Shown: piece by piece, positions 34,780 through 43,222 of the stretch
How the letters are laid out: the number at the start of each line of letters is the position of its first letter
How positions within the stretch are numbered: the first letter of the stretch is position 1
DNA from: Caviibacter sp963550915
GTDB lineage: Bacteria; Fusobacteriota; Fusobacteriia; Fusobacteriales; Leptotrichiaceae
Length of the DNA: 64,000 nucleotides
Assembly (NCBI GenBank): GCA_963550915.1
Contig: CAUVEB010000007.1
Coordinates: forward strand, 23,795 to 87,794
Direction: 5' to 3'
The notes under the pieces: generated by a model
Seen by the model: only the letters and a program-made list of their open reading frames with translations
Databases searched by the model: none
What the model was told of the DNA's origin: nothing
Position numbers and translations under genes: made by a program

Positions 34780-34817
34780 ATACTGAGAAATTGTAAAAGA
34801 TTTTTCAGTATTTTTTT
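34780..34817 (+). terminator. Intrinsic terminator of ylxM-ffh-rpsP
   Basis: ATACTGAGAAAT (34780-34791) pairs with ATTTTTCAGTAT (34800-34811) with one G-U, followed by a run of T. Confidence 0.85.
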
Positions 34818-34831
34818 ATTAATAAACGCAG

Positions 34832-34860
34832 TTGTTAAAAACACATAAACATTATATAAT
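34832..34860 (+). promoter_or_regulatory. Sigma70 promoter of polA operon
   Basis: TTGTTA (34832-34837), 17-base spacer, TATAAT (34855-34860). Leader about 30 bases with GGGAG before the ATG. Confidence 0.78.
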
Positions 34861-34897
34861 ATATCTGTTATTATAAAAAAGGGAGCTAAAATTAAAA

Positions 34898-37459
34898 ATG
34901 AATAAGGTATTACTATTAGATATGAGTGCAATTATGTATAAATCACATTTTGCAATGTCTAAATTAAAGACATCAACAGGATTTTTTACAGGTGCGATTT
35001 TAGGGTTTGTAACACAACTTGAAATAGCATTAAAAGAAATTGAGCCAACACATATAGGTGCAACTTTTGATGTTAAAAGATCAACACTTGAGAGAACGAA
35101 GTTATTTGCTGATTACAAGAAAAAAAGAAAAGAAATGCCAACAGAACTAAGAGAACAAATACCAATAATTGAAGAAATACTAGATGCATATAAGATAAAG
35201 AGATTTTCAAAAGAAATGCATGAGGCAGATGATGTTATTGCAAGTCTTACTGAATTTGCAAAGAAAAACAATAGTATAGTCCATATACTAACAGGTGATA
35301 AAGATTTAGAACAACTTGTAAGTGATGATGAAAATGTTGTAATACATTTACTTGGTAAGGATTTTAGTGTAAAAAACAGAGCTGATGTTAAAGAACATTT
35401 AAAAATATATCCTGAACAAATACCTGATTTTTTTGGTTTAAAAGGCGATAGTGCTGACGGCATACCTGGTGTATTTGGTATAGGAGATTCAAACGGTATA
35501 CCTTTAATTGAAGAATTTTCAACATTAGAAAATATATATAATAATCTTGATAAGATAAAAGATAGTATAAGAAATAAGCTGATAAAAGATAAGGAACAAG
35601 CCTTTTTATGTAGAGAATTAGCTTATGTAAAAAAAGATATTGATTTTAATATATCAATGGAAGATATAGAAATAAAAGAAAAAGATATATCAAAACTAAA
35701 AAATATATATGTAAGTTATGAACTTAAAAAATTATTATCATCTATTGAAGCTCATGATGAAAAAGAGAATATAGCTTATGAAAACGTTAGTTTTAACACC
35801 CTTATATCACATATATCAAAAGCAAAGGATGTATCTTTTTATTGTGATGATAAATATATAAGTGCAAATATAGAAGATAATATATATATAGTTAAAAATG
35901 AAAGCGAAAATACACTTTTTAATACTGAAAAAATTGATTTTACACTTTTACCCAAAAATGTTAACTATATTTTATATGATGCAAAAAAATATATGCATTT
36001 AGGATTAGATTTAAAAGATAATTTTTTTGATATATTAATAGCTTCATATGTTTTAAATACTCAAGCTAAACTTGAACTTGAAGAATTATATGCTTTTTAT
36101 TTCTCAAAGCAATTACCAAGTTATGATAAAAAAGAACAAAAAAAATTAAGCCTAGAAGAAATAGAAAATATTGATAAATTAAGAGTAACTACTATAGTTT
36201 CATCACTTACTAAGATAAAAGATATATTAGAATCAAAATTATCTAAATATGATCCTGAAAATACATATGAAAAGATAGAAAAGCCATTAATTTCTGTCCT
36301 ATACTCTATGGAAAAAAATGGAATTAAAATAGACAAAAATAAATTTAAAGATCTTGAAAATGAATTTATAGCTCTTGTTGAAAATTCAAAAGATAAAATA
36401 CAAAAATTAGCTGGTGAAGAGTTTAATCTTGATTCTCCTAAGCAATTAGGACATATTTTATTTGAAAAAATGAATTTACCAATTATAAAGAAATCTAAAA
36501 CAGGATATTCAACAGATGTTAGTGTTTTAGAAGAACTTGCAGAACGTGATATAGAAATAGCTAAAGAAATGTTGGATTATAGATTTTATAGAAAATTACT
36601 GTCTACATATCTTGAACCTATACCTAAATTTGCTGATGAAAAAAGTAGAGTACATAGTGTATTTAATGGTACAGGAACTGCAACAGGAAGATTATCATCA
36701 AATAATCCAAACTTACAAAATATACCTGCTAGAACAGTTGAAGGTACTAAGATTAGAAGTTGCTTTATAGCAGATGAAGGAATGTCTCTTGTTTCATTTG
36801 ACTATTCACAAATTGAACTAAGAGTACTTGCAAAATTATCAGAAGATGAAAATTTATTAAGTGCATATAAAGATGATTTAGATTTACATGAACTTACAGC
36901 AAGAAAACTATTTTTAAAACCTAGTGGAGAGATAACAAAATTAGAAAGAAGTATTGCAAAAACAATTAACTTTAGTGTACTTTATGGTAAAACACCTTAT
37001 GGTTTATCAAAAGAGCTTAAAATACCTATTGAAGATGCTAAAAAATATATTGATACATATTTTAAAGGTTATCCAAAAGTTGCTCCATTTTTAAATGAAA
37101 TACTACAAAATGCAATAAAAAATGGTTATGTAACAACATTATTTGGTACAAGAAGATATATACATGATGTTAAATCAGATAACAAACTTATCTTTGAACA
37201 AGGTAAAAGAATGGCTATAAATACTGTAGTACAAGGGACTGCTGCTAATATAATAAAAATGGTAATGATAAAATTACATAAATTAGGTTATAAAATGTTA
37301 ATACAAGTACATGATGAATTAATATTTGAGTTACCAAAAGAAAAGGCAAATGAACTAGCAAAAGAAATAAAAGAAATAATGGAAAACACTATTGATTTTG
37401 AAATCGTTAAATTAAAAGTGAACCTATCTATAGGAGATAATTGGGGTGAACTTAAATGA
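34898..37459 (+). CDS. polA: DNA polymerase I, proofreading site lost
   Basis: 853 residues. The 5'-3' exonuclease domain (1-290) keeps LLDMSAIMYKSHF, EADDVIASL, TGDKDLEQLV and GDSADGIPGVFGIG, although the helix-hairpin end is more divergent than usual. The middle domain (about 300-470) has the 3'-5' exonuclease fold, but the FDxET-type metal motif is replaced by SFYCDDKYIS, so proofreading is predicted absent. The polymerase domain shows motif A SFDYSQIELR (about 632-641), motif B KTINFSVLYGKTPYG (about 687-701) and motif C VHDELIFEL (about 804-812). It acts in Okazaki-fragment processing and repair. It overlaps azlC by four bases. Confidence 0.96.
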   Translation: MNKVLLLDMSAIMYKSHFAMSKLKTSTGFFTGAILGFVTQLEIALKEIEPTHIGATFDVKRSTLERTKLFADYKKKRKEMPTELREQIPIIEEILDAYKIKRFSKEMHEADDVIASLTEFAKKNNSIVHILTGDKDLEQLVSDDENVVIHLLGKDFSVKNRADVKEHLKIYPEQIPDFFGLKGDSADGIPGVFGIGDSNGIPLIEEFSTLENIYNNLDKIKDSIRNKLIKDKEQAFLCRELAYVKKDIDFNISMEDIEIKEKDISKLKNIYVSYELKKLLSSIEAHDEKENIAYENVSFNTLISHISKAKDVSFYCDDKYISANIEDNIYIVKNESENTLFNTEKIDFTLLPKNVNYILYDAKKYMHLGLDLKDNFFDILIASYVLNTQAKLELEELYAFYFSKQLPSYDKKEQKKLSLEEIENIDKLRVTTIVSSLTKIKDILESKLSKYDPENTYEKIEKPLISVLYSMEKNGIKIDKNKFKDLENEFIALVENSKDKIQKLAGEEFNLDSPKQLGHILFEKMNLPIIKKSKTGYSTDVSVLEELAERDIEIAKEMLDYRFYRKLLSTYLEPIPKFADEKSRVHSVFNGTGTATGRLSSNNPNLQNIPARTVEGTKIRSCFIADEGMSLVSFDYSQIELRVLAKLSEDENLLSAYKDDLDLHELTARKLFLKPSGEITKLERSIAKTINFSVLYGKTPYGLSKELKIPIEDAKKYIDTYFKGYPKVAPFLNEILQNAIKNGYVTTLFGTRRYIHDVKSDNKLIFEQGKRMAINTVVQGTAANIIKMVMIKLHKLGYKMLIQVHDELIFELPKEKANELAKEIKEIMENTIDFEIVKLKVNLSIGDNWGELK

Positions 37460-38133
37460 GTATATTAAAGGGAATGAAAAAAGGCTTACCACTTTCAATC
37501 GCCTATTTTCCGTTTGCTTTTACCTTGGGTCTTATAGCAAAAAATTACGGAGTAACACCTTTTAATATATTTATTATGACTTGTATAGTTTATGCAGGTA
37601 GTAGTGAAGTTATAATAATGAGGCTATTATTTGATAGTGGAGCGACAATATTTCAAACTATCGTTGCAGCCATTGTCATTAACATCAGATATGCCCTTAT
37701 TAATACTAGTATATTAAAAAAACAAGAAAAAGAAGATAAGAATATAAAAATATTAAGTACTATCTTATTAACAGATGAAAGTGTTGCATATCTAACTATT
37801 AAAAAAATATATAATGTATATGAGACATTTGGATTTGGTCTTATTGGATATATATTCTTTTGCTCTTTTACATTAACTGGAGCTATAATAGGAGAATATA
37901 TACCACTAAAATACACAAACTCACTTAATTTTACTTTATATGCAATATTTTTAAGTTTACTTGTATCAACCTTAATTTTAAATTATAGATATATAATAAT
38001 AGTGATAGCTACTTTAATTATAAAAATATTACTAACATATTTTAATGTACAACCTGCTATTACTACATTATTATCAATAATAATAGGATCTGGTATTTAT
38101 ACTATAATAAAAGTGGGTGTAAAAAATGAATAA
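37456..38133 (+). CDS. azlC: Branched-chain amino acid exporter, large subunit AzlC
   Basis: 225 residues with several membrane helices. GMKKGLPLSIAYFPFAFTLG, IVYAGSSEVIIMRLL and INIRYALINTSIL are the conserved AzlC blocks (the last corresponds to NxR[HY] of the family). With AzlD it exports branched-chain amino acids or analogues. It starts by ATGA overlap with polA and overlaps azlD by eight bases, so its translation is coupled on both sides. The physiological substrate here is inferred from the family only. Confidence 0.88.
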   Translation: MSILKGMKKGLPLSIAYFPFAFTLGLIAKNYGVTPFNIFIMTCIVYAGSSEVIIMRLLFDSGATIFQTIVAAIVINIRYALINTSILKKQEKEDKNIKILSTILLTDESVAYLTIKKIYNVYETFGFGLIGYIFFCSFTLTGAIIGEYIPLKYTNSLNFTLYAIFLSLLVSTLILNYRYIIIVIATLIIKILLTYFNVQPAITTLLSIIIGSGIYTIIKVGVKNE

Positions 38134-38458
38134 TTACAATTTTTATATCATCATATTATTTGTATCACTTTTTACATTTATGATAAGATTAGTGCCTGTA
38201 TATTTTAAATTACCTGAAAACAATAAGTATATTAATACTTTTTTTGATGTATTGCCTATATCAATATTGACAATACTTGCCTTACCTGAAGTTTTTACAT
38301 CTGTAGGTAAAAGTGTAAGCGATATAATAATAACTATAATAGCAATGATATTTGTATCTTATTTTACCTATAAAAAGAAAAATTTAATATTAATTGTATT
38401 TGGTTCGTTATCTATTGTTTTAATATTAAAGGAGATAATAAATTATGGAAGTTTTTGA
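38126..38458 (+). CDS. azlD: Branched-chain amino acid exporter, small subunit AzlD
   Basis: 110 residues with three to four membrane helices. MIRLVPVYFKLPEN and FDVLPISILTILALPEVF are the usual AzlD blocks. It is the obligate partner of AzlC, encoded directly upstream with an eight-base overlap. Its last 14 bases overlap the prfB start, an unusual junction between a transporter and a release factor that makes prfB expression dependent on this operon. Confidence 0.85.
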   Translation: MNNYNFYIIILFVSLFTFMIRLVPVYFKLPENNKYINTFFDVLPISILTILALPEVFTSVGKSVSDIIITIIAMIFVSYFTYKKKNLILIVFGSLSIVLILKEIINYGSF

Positions 38459-39527
38459 GATAAAAAAAGAAGTAAATCAGATATATGAGAGTATAAAAGA
38501 TTCATTTAATATAGAAAATACAAATAATGAGATAAAAATACTTGAAGAGAAAATGCAAGTAGAAGGTTTTTGGGAAAGTAAAGAAAATCTTGATGTAATA
38601 CAAGAATTAAATGTAAAAAAATCACATATAAATGATGTTAATAAAATACAAGAACTATACAGTAATATTGAAGTTTTAATAGAATTCATTGAATTAGGAG
38701 ATGAACATTCACAAAAAGAACTTGAAGAAAACTTTAATGAATTTTTAGAACTTTCAAAAGAATATAATAATAAAATATTACTAAATGGTAAATATGATAT
38801 AAATAATGCTATTGTAACTATAAATGCAGGAGCTGGTGGAACAGAAGCTTGTGATTGGGCTAATATGCTATTTAGAATGTATGAAAGATGGACTCAAAAA
38901 AAAGGATTTAAAATGAGTGTACTTGATATGTTAGCTGGAGATGAAACAGGTATTAAGAGTATAACCTTTAATGTTAAAGGTGAATATGCTTACGGATATC
39001 TATCATGTGAAAAAGGAGTTCATAGACTTGTTAGAATATCGCCTTTTGATTCAAATGCAAGAAGACATACTTCTTTTGTTGCAGTAAATGTAACTCCTGA
39101 AATTGAAAATGACGTTGATATAAAGCTTGATATGTCTGATATAAGTGTTGATACATATAGAGCATCAGGAGCTGGTGGTCAACACGTAAATACAACAGAT
39201 TCAGCAGTTAGATTAACACATATTCCAACTGGTATAGTTGTAACTTGTCAAAATGAGCGTTCTCAAATACAAAATAGAGAAACAGCACTTAAAATTTTAA
39301 AATCTAAACTTTTTGAGCTTGAGTTAAAAAGAAGAGAACAAGAAATACAAGATATAAAGGGTGTGGAGAATAAGATTGAATGGGGAAGTCAAATAAGATC
39401 TTATGTTATGCAACCATATAAACTAGTAAAAGACCATAGAACAAAATTTGAAGAGGCAAATGTTGAAAAGGTTATGAATGGAGATATTGATGACTTTATA
39501 ACTAGCTATTTAAAAACAAAAATATAA
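38445..39527 (+). CDS. prfB: Peptide chain release factor 2
   Basis: 360 residues, recognising UGA and UAA stops. The SPF recognition tripeptide (RISPFDSNARRHTS, about 199) marks RF2 rather than RF1, and the catalytic GGQ lies in GAGGQHVNTTDSAVRLTH (about 245). The N-terminal helical domain is complete in a single frame, so there is no programmed +1 frameshift with an in-frame UGA as in many bacteria. It starts inside azlD at ATG 38445, after AAAGGAG, and ends at a strong terminator. Confidence 0.95.
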   Translation: MEVFEIKKEVNQIYESIKDSFNIENTNNEIKILEEKMQVEGFWESKENLDVIQELNVKKSHINDVNKIQELYSNIEVLIEFIELGDEHSQKELEENFNEFLELSKEYNNKILLNGKYDINNAIVTINAGAGGTEACDWANMLFRMYERWTQKKGFKMSVLDMLAGDETGIKSITFNVKGEYAYGYLSCEKGVHRLVRISPFDSNARRHTSFVAVNVTPEIENDVDIKLDMSDISVDTYRASGAGGQHVNTTDSAVRLTHIPTGIVVTCQNERSQIQNRETALKILKSKLFELELKRREQEIQDIKGVENKIEWGSQIRSYVMQPYKLVKDHRTKFEEANVEKVMNGDIDDFITSYLKTKI

Positions 39528-39531
39528 AATA

Positions 39532-39560
39532 AAAAGCTAATCTTATGATTAGCTTTTTTT
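39532..39560 (+). terminator. Intrinsic terminator after prfB
   Basis: AAAAGCTAATC, loop TTAT, GATTAGCTTTT, with the T-run reaching 39560. The A-tract on the other side lets it also serve spoVG on the minus strand. Confidence 0.9.
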
Positions 39561-39564
39561 AATA

Positions 39565-39840
39565 TTAGTCTTCTTTAACTTTTTCTTCTTCATATTTAGC
39601 TAAGATTTCATCTGTTATAGCTTTTCTAAATTCAGGTTGTATTGGATGAACGATATCCTTAAATTCGTTATTTGCTATTTTCTTAGAAGGCATTGCGATG
39701 AATAAACCATTTTGACCTTCTATAATTTTTAATCCGTGAACTACAAAGCATTCATCAAAAGTTATGTCAACATAAGCTTTTAATTTTAAATCGTCTTCAG
39801 TTCCTTTTACAAGTCTAACTCTAATATCTGTAATCTTCAT
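39565..39840 (-). CDS. spoVG: SpoVG, RNA/DNA-binding regulator
   Basis: 91 residues. MKITDIRVRLVKG, LKAYVDITFDECFVVHGLKI and FIAMPSKKI define the SpoVG family, a small nucleic-acid-binding regulator present also in non-sporulating bacteria. The C-terminus is acidic (KYEEEKVKED). I use the ATG at 39840, which has GAGGT upstream and gives the normal N-terminus. A longer in-frame version would add 31 residues encoded by the promoter region. Its targets in this organism are unknown. Confidence 0.93.
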   Translation of the reverse strand: MKITDIRVRLVKGTEDDLKLKAYVDITFDECFVVHGLKIIEGQNGLFIAMPSKKIANNEFKDIVHPIQPEFRKAITDEILAKYEEEKVKED

Positions 39841-39875
39841 TACTGCAACCTCACTTTTCGTACTTAATTTAATAG

Positions 39876-39903
39876 AGTATAACACTATTTTAGCAAAAAG
39901 CAA
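39876..39903 (-). promoter_or_regulatory. Sigma70 promoter of spoVG
   Basis: Minus strand: TTGCTT (39903-39898), 16-base spacer, TATACT (39881-39876) with extended -10 TG. Confidence 0.65.
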
Positions 39904-40000
39904 GGAAATTAAATGAATAAATACTATATTCAAAGTTTTTAAATAAAGAAAAAAATCTAAACAGCTTAAAAATTAGGTTGTAAAAATAATTTAACTTTTT

Positions 40001-40825
40001 TTATTTACTCTCAACCCATAGAACAGCGTCATATGATACTTCAATACCGTCAACATCATCAATGTTTCCAGCTCCTAAAGCTGCAAATCCCCATTGCCCT
40101 TTTTCTGTAAGAACATATGAGAACATACCGTTTGCATCAGCAAAAATAACATTTTCTGCGTTTCTTGTTTTAGGATTACCAACAAAAGAACTATTCTTAA
40201 CTTCATAATTTCTAAATTCTACTTCAATTTCAGCATTAGGTACAGGATTACCCCAATCATCAACAACCATACCTGTGAAAATTTGTCCTTTATATAATTT
40301 TGTTGGATTTACAAATGGTATAATTTCAGGTACACCTTTAACTGATTTTACAGTTTTAATTGCTTTTTCATTCCATTTTTCAGTTTCGATTTCTCCTCTT
40401 TGAAGATAAACTTTAGCAACTTGTTTAATATATATATTTTCAGATTCTTCATAATATGGTGCAGGGTTAAAAATTAATACATAAGTACCAGAACCTTTTA
40501 AACCTGTTGTTTTATCTAAAGTAAATTTATATGATAAGCCTTTATTATTTGCTTTACCAAATGTGCTTTTTACAAGATAAGGTTTTGCATCAATAATTTT
40601 GTCTCCTTTTTTTACAATAAAAGAAACAACATCGTGTATATCTCCACTCTTGTCCTTACCTATATTCATTGTATGACCATTTGAAGCTGGGTGAGTAAAT
40701 ACAATTTCAAAAGGTATACTTGTTGTATTCATACCAACGTTTAAGCTTTTTGTATTTATCATTTGAAAGTGTGAAAATGACACGCTTGATAGTATAAATG
40801 ATAATAATATTAGTGTTTTTTTCAT
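40001..40825 (-). CDS. DUF4198-type exported protein, predicted N-terminal His
   Basis: 274 residues with a signal peptide ending SFS, so the mature protein should start HFQMINT. The body is two beta-rich domains. The first contains VFTHPASNGHTMNIG and the family-typical GTYVLIFNPAPYYEE. The second is carboxypeptidase-regulatory-like with TGMVVDDWGNPVPNAEIEVE and ends with GQWGFAALG. This matches DUF4198 (NikK-like) proteins that accompany nickel, cobalt or other metal uptake. Histidines at the mature N-terminus, FTHP and NGHT could form a metal site. It is monocistronic here. The metal is unknown; zinc is suggested only by the neighbouring binding-protein gene at 42199. Confidence 0.8.
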   Translation of the reverse strand: MKKTLILLSFILSSVSFSHFQMINTKSLNVGMNTTSIPFEIVFTHPASNGHTMNIGKDKSGDIHDVVSFIVKKGDKIIDAKPYLVKSTFGKANNKGLSYKFTLDKTTGLKGSGTYVLIFNPAPYYEESENIYIKQVAKVYLQRGEIETEKWNEKAIKTVKSVKGVPEIIPFVNPTKLYKGQIFTGMVVDDWGNPVPNAEIEVEFRNYEVKNSSFVGNPKTRNAENVIFADANGMFSYVLTEKGQWGFAALGAGNIDDVDGIEVSYDAVLWVESK

Positions 40826-40855
40826 AAAAACTTCCTTTCATAATTTATTTATTTA

Positions 40856-40884
40856 ATTATATATCATATGTAATATAATGTAAA
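40856..40884 (-). promoter_or_regulatory. Sigma70 promoter of DUF4198 gene
   Basis: Minus strand: TTTACA (40884-40879), 17-base spacer, TATAAT (40861-40856). Confidence 0.7.
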
Positions 40885-40885
40885 T

Positions 40886-40919
40886 TAAAAATAAAAAGAA
40901 ACTGTTAAAAACAGTTTCT
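40886..40919 (-). terminator. Intrinsic terminator of ackA
   Basis: AGAAACTGTT and AACAGTTTCT pair around AAA (40897-40919). On the minus strand the stem is followed by a T-rich tract (40896-40886). Confidence 0.88.
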
Positions 40920-40922
40920 AAG

Positions 40923-42119
40923 TTATTTGTTGATAAGCTCTTCAACATCTTTTGCAATTACTAATTCTTCGTTAGTGCTAATTTTAAATACTTTAACTTT
41001 TGAATTTTCTGTTGATAAAACTAGATCTTCAGGCACTCTTTTTGCGTTTTGTGATAAATCTAAATCAACACCAAGCACTTTAAGTCTTTTACATACTTCT
41101 TCTCTTGTTTCGTGTGAATTTTCACCAATACCACCAGTAAATACGATAGCATCAAGACCGCCTAATTGTACATAATAAGAGCCAATATATGAAACAATTT
41201 TACTACAGAATATATCAAATGCTAATTTTGCTTTTTTATCTCCATCCAACATAGCAAAAGTTAAATCTCTATTATCTGATTTTCCAAATATACCAAGCAT
41301 ACCAGATTTTTTATTAAGTCTTTCCATTGCTTCAGATCTTGATAAATGTCTTTTTTCCATTAGATATAAAATAATAGCTGGATCTATATCTCCACTTCTA
41401 GTTCCCATAGGTATACCTGATAAAGGTGTAAATCCCATAGAAGTATCAATAGATTTACCGTCTTTAACAGCAGTTATAGAAGCACCATTTCCTAAATGGC
41501 AAACTATGATTTTACTATTTTCATTACCTAGCATAGATATAGCTTTTTTACTAACATATCTAACAGATGTACCGTGAAAACCATATTTTCTGATGTTTAA
41601 TTCTTCATAATCTTCATAAGGTATAGCGTATATATATTTTTCAGGTTCTAATGTATGATGAAATGCAGTATCAAAAACTAATACATTAGTTTTGTTTGGC
41701 ATAAGTCTTTTACATACCATTACACCTTTAATATTTGCTGGATTATGTAGAGGTGCTAGTTTATTTGCAAGTTCAAGCGTTTTTAATACTTCATCTGTAA
41801 CTATAGTTGATTTTGTAAACCATTCACCACCGTGCACTACACGATGACCTATTGCTTCAATTTCATCTAATTTTTTTACTACTCCTATTTCTTTATCAAG
41901 TAAAGATTTAAGTACATGTTCTAATGCTACTGTATGATTTTTAAAATGATGCGGTTCATTTTTTCTTTTTAATTTCTTTTCAACGTTTTCAACAGTAAAT
42001 GTTGAATTTTCATTTCCTATTCTTTCACATATTCCTTTAATTAAAGTTTTAGATGAATCTGTTTCAATAACTTGAAATTTAATTGATGAACTTCCGCTGT
42101 TTAAAACAAATATTTTCAT
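40923..42119 (-). CDS. ackA: Acetate kinase
   Basis: 398 residues. It converts acetyl phosphate and ADP to acetate and ATP, the main ATP-yielding end step of many fermenters. The start MKIFVLNSGSSSIKFQ, HRVVHGGEWF, DTAFHHTLEP, HLGNGASITAV and FTGGIGENSHETREE are all present and complete. ATG 42119 follows AAAGGAG; eight extra in-frame residues upstream are not supported. The usual partner gene pta is not adjacent and not in this window. TATAAT at about 42156-42161 (minus strand) is a likely -10, but the -35 is poor and overlaps the upstream terminator. Confidence 0.96.
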   Translation of the reverse strand: MKIFVLNSGSSSIKFQVIETDSSKTLIKGICERIGNENSTFTVENVEKKLKRKNEPHHFKNHTVALEHVLKSLLDKEIGVVKKLDEIEAIGHRVVHGGEWFTKSTIVTDEVLKTLELANKLAPLHNPANIKGVMVCKRLMPNKTNVLVFDTAFHHTLEPEKYIYAIPYEDYEELNIRKYGFHGTSVRYVSKKAISMLGNENSKIIVCHLGNGASITAVKDGKSIDTSMGFTPLSGIPMGTRSGDIDPAIILYLMEKRHLSRSEAMERLNKKSGMLGIFGKSDNRDLTFAMLDGDKKAKLAFDIFCSKIVSYIGSYYVQLGGLDAIVFTGGIGENSHETREEVCKRLKVLGVDLDLSQNAKRVPEDLVLSTENSKVKVFKISTNEELVIAKDVEELINK

Positions 42120-42169
42120 AATAACTCCTTTCTGATTTATCAATATACTTAATTATACCCTGAAAATAA

Positions 42170-42194
42170 AAAAAGTTGAGAAATTTTTCTCAAC
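42170..42194 (-). terminator. Intrinsic terminator of orphan metal-binding protein gene
   Basis: GTTGAGAAA and TTTCTCAAC (42175-42194) form a nine-base stem with a two-base gap. A T-run follows on the minus strand. Confidence 0.8.
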
Positions 42195-42198
42195 AATT

Positions 42199-43080
42199 TT
42201 AATTTTTAGAAATTTCAAGTATTGCATTCGTAACACTATTCATGTTTTCGATTATAAACTTTTCAAAAGCATTCTTTGAATATGCCCCTTGAGTCATATG
42301 ATTTAGTGTTGCAATATATATGCCTGTATCTTTTTTTATTGTATTTGCATTTTTATGATTTGAAAGTTCTTCATCAAATAAAATATCTATTTTTGATGTC
42401 TTTATTTTTTCTATTGCAAGTTTTAAGTCAGAGGCTGTAGGTGATTGTGTATAAGAAGGTTCAACAACAGTTGAAACAGTAAGACCAAACTCTGCAAGTA
42501 AATAATCATAACCTGCATGAGATGTTGCAATTTTAATATTTTTTGTTTTACCTTTAACTTTAGCTAAGGCATCTTGTTTTATTTTTCTTAGTTTTGAGTC
42601 ATACATTTTAGCATTCTTTTTATAAAAAGTTGCATTAGCTGGATCTATTTCTCCTAGTTTTTGTGCTATATAATCAATTTGTTTAATACTTTGTGTGATT
42701 GATATGTATGTATGAACATTATTTATTTTTGAATTTTTTTGTCCTGATATATATAATAAATTTGCAGTTTCATTTGCATTTATAACCTTTATATTCGGAT
42801 TAGTTTTCTTAGCTGCACGTAACATAGGATATACATATTCATCATTACCTATGCCATTTATTACAACAACATCAACACTGGCTAATTTTTTTACATCTTT
42901 TGGAGTTGCATCATAGCTATGTGTGTTTATATTTTCTGGAACTAATGGAACAACTTCCATTTTATCACCTACAATATTACTTACATAGCAGTAATAAGGT
43001 AACATAGTTACACCAACTTTTATTTTAGCAAAACTTATACTTGTAAATAATAAAAAAAAGTGTAATAAAATTCTTCTCAT
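42199..43080 (-). CDS. Orphan zinc/manganese-type substrate-binding protein
   Basis: A 293-residue exported protein (signal peptide about 1-18) closely similar throughout to the ZnuA-like protein encoded at 6067-6945: shared blocks include DVVVINGIG, SHAGYDYLLAEFGL and FDEE followed by HKNAN. Core ligands are kept (His54, His123, His188, acidic 237-238). Two auxiliary histidines of the operon copy are changed: His80 is Asn79 here, and the PAHAHNP loop is PSYTQSP. It has its own promoter and terminator and no permease or ATPase nearby, so it probably feeds the transporter encoded at 6955-8562 with a different affinity or under different conditions. Confidence 0.88.
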   Translation of the reverse strand: MRRILLHFFLLFTSISFAKIKVGVTMLPYYCYVSNIVGDKMEVVPLVPENINTHSYDATPKDVKKLASVDVVVINGIGNDEYVYPMLRAAKKTNPNIKVINANETANLLYISGQKNSKINNVHTYISITQSIKQIDYIAQKLGEIDPANATFYKKNAKMYDSKLRKIKQDALAKVKGKTKNIKIATSHAGYDYLLAEFGLTVSTVVEPSYTQSPTASDLKLAIEKIKTSKIDILFDEELSNHKNANTIKKDTGIYIATLNHMTQGAYSKNAFEKFIIENMNSVTNAILEISKN

Positions 43081-43103
43081 TAAAAATCACATCCTTGTAA
43101 GCA

Positions 43104-43132
43104 ATAGTACCACTTTTAATTATCAATTTCAA
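43104..43132 (-). promoter_or_regulatory. Sigma70 promoter of orphan binding-protein gene
   Basis: Minus strand: TTGAAA (43132-43127), 17-base spacer, TACTAT (43109-43104) with extended -10 TG. The spacer contains GAAATTGATAAT (43130-43119), close to a motif in the promoter of the other metal operon. Confidence 0.68.
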
Positions 43133-43134
43133 TT

Positions 43135-43183
43135 AAAAAAAGCCATATTTATTAGGTTCTATAACCGTTATATAGCTTTTTTT
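43135..43183 (-). terminator. Intrinsic terminator of thioredoxin-like gene
   Basis: Long imperfect hairpin: a seven-A/seven-T base, GCCATAT/ATATAGC with a mismatch, and an inner GGTT-CTAT-AACC. It is T-rich on exit in both directions. Confidence 0.7.
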
Positions 43184-43222
43184 ATTGTATTATTTATATT
43201 TAAAGCACTTTTATTTTTTCAG

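Noticed and set aside
38445..38560. Programmed frameshift site in prfB
   Set aside because: The N-terminal region reads through in one frame with no in-frame UGA and no CTT-TGA slip sequence.
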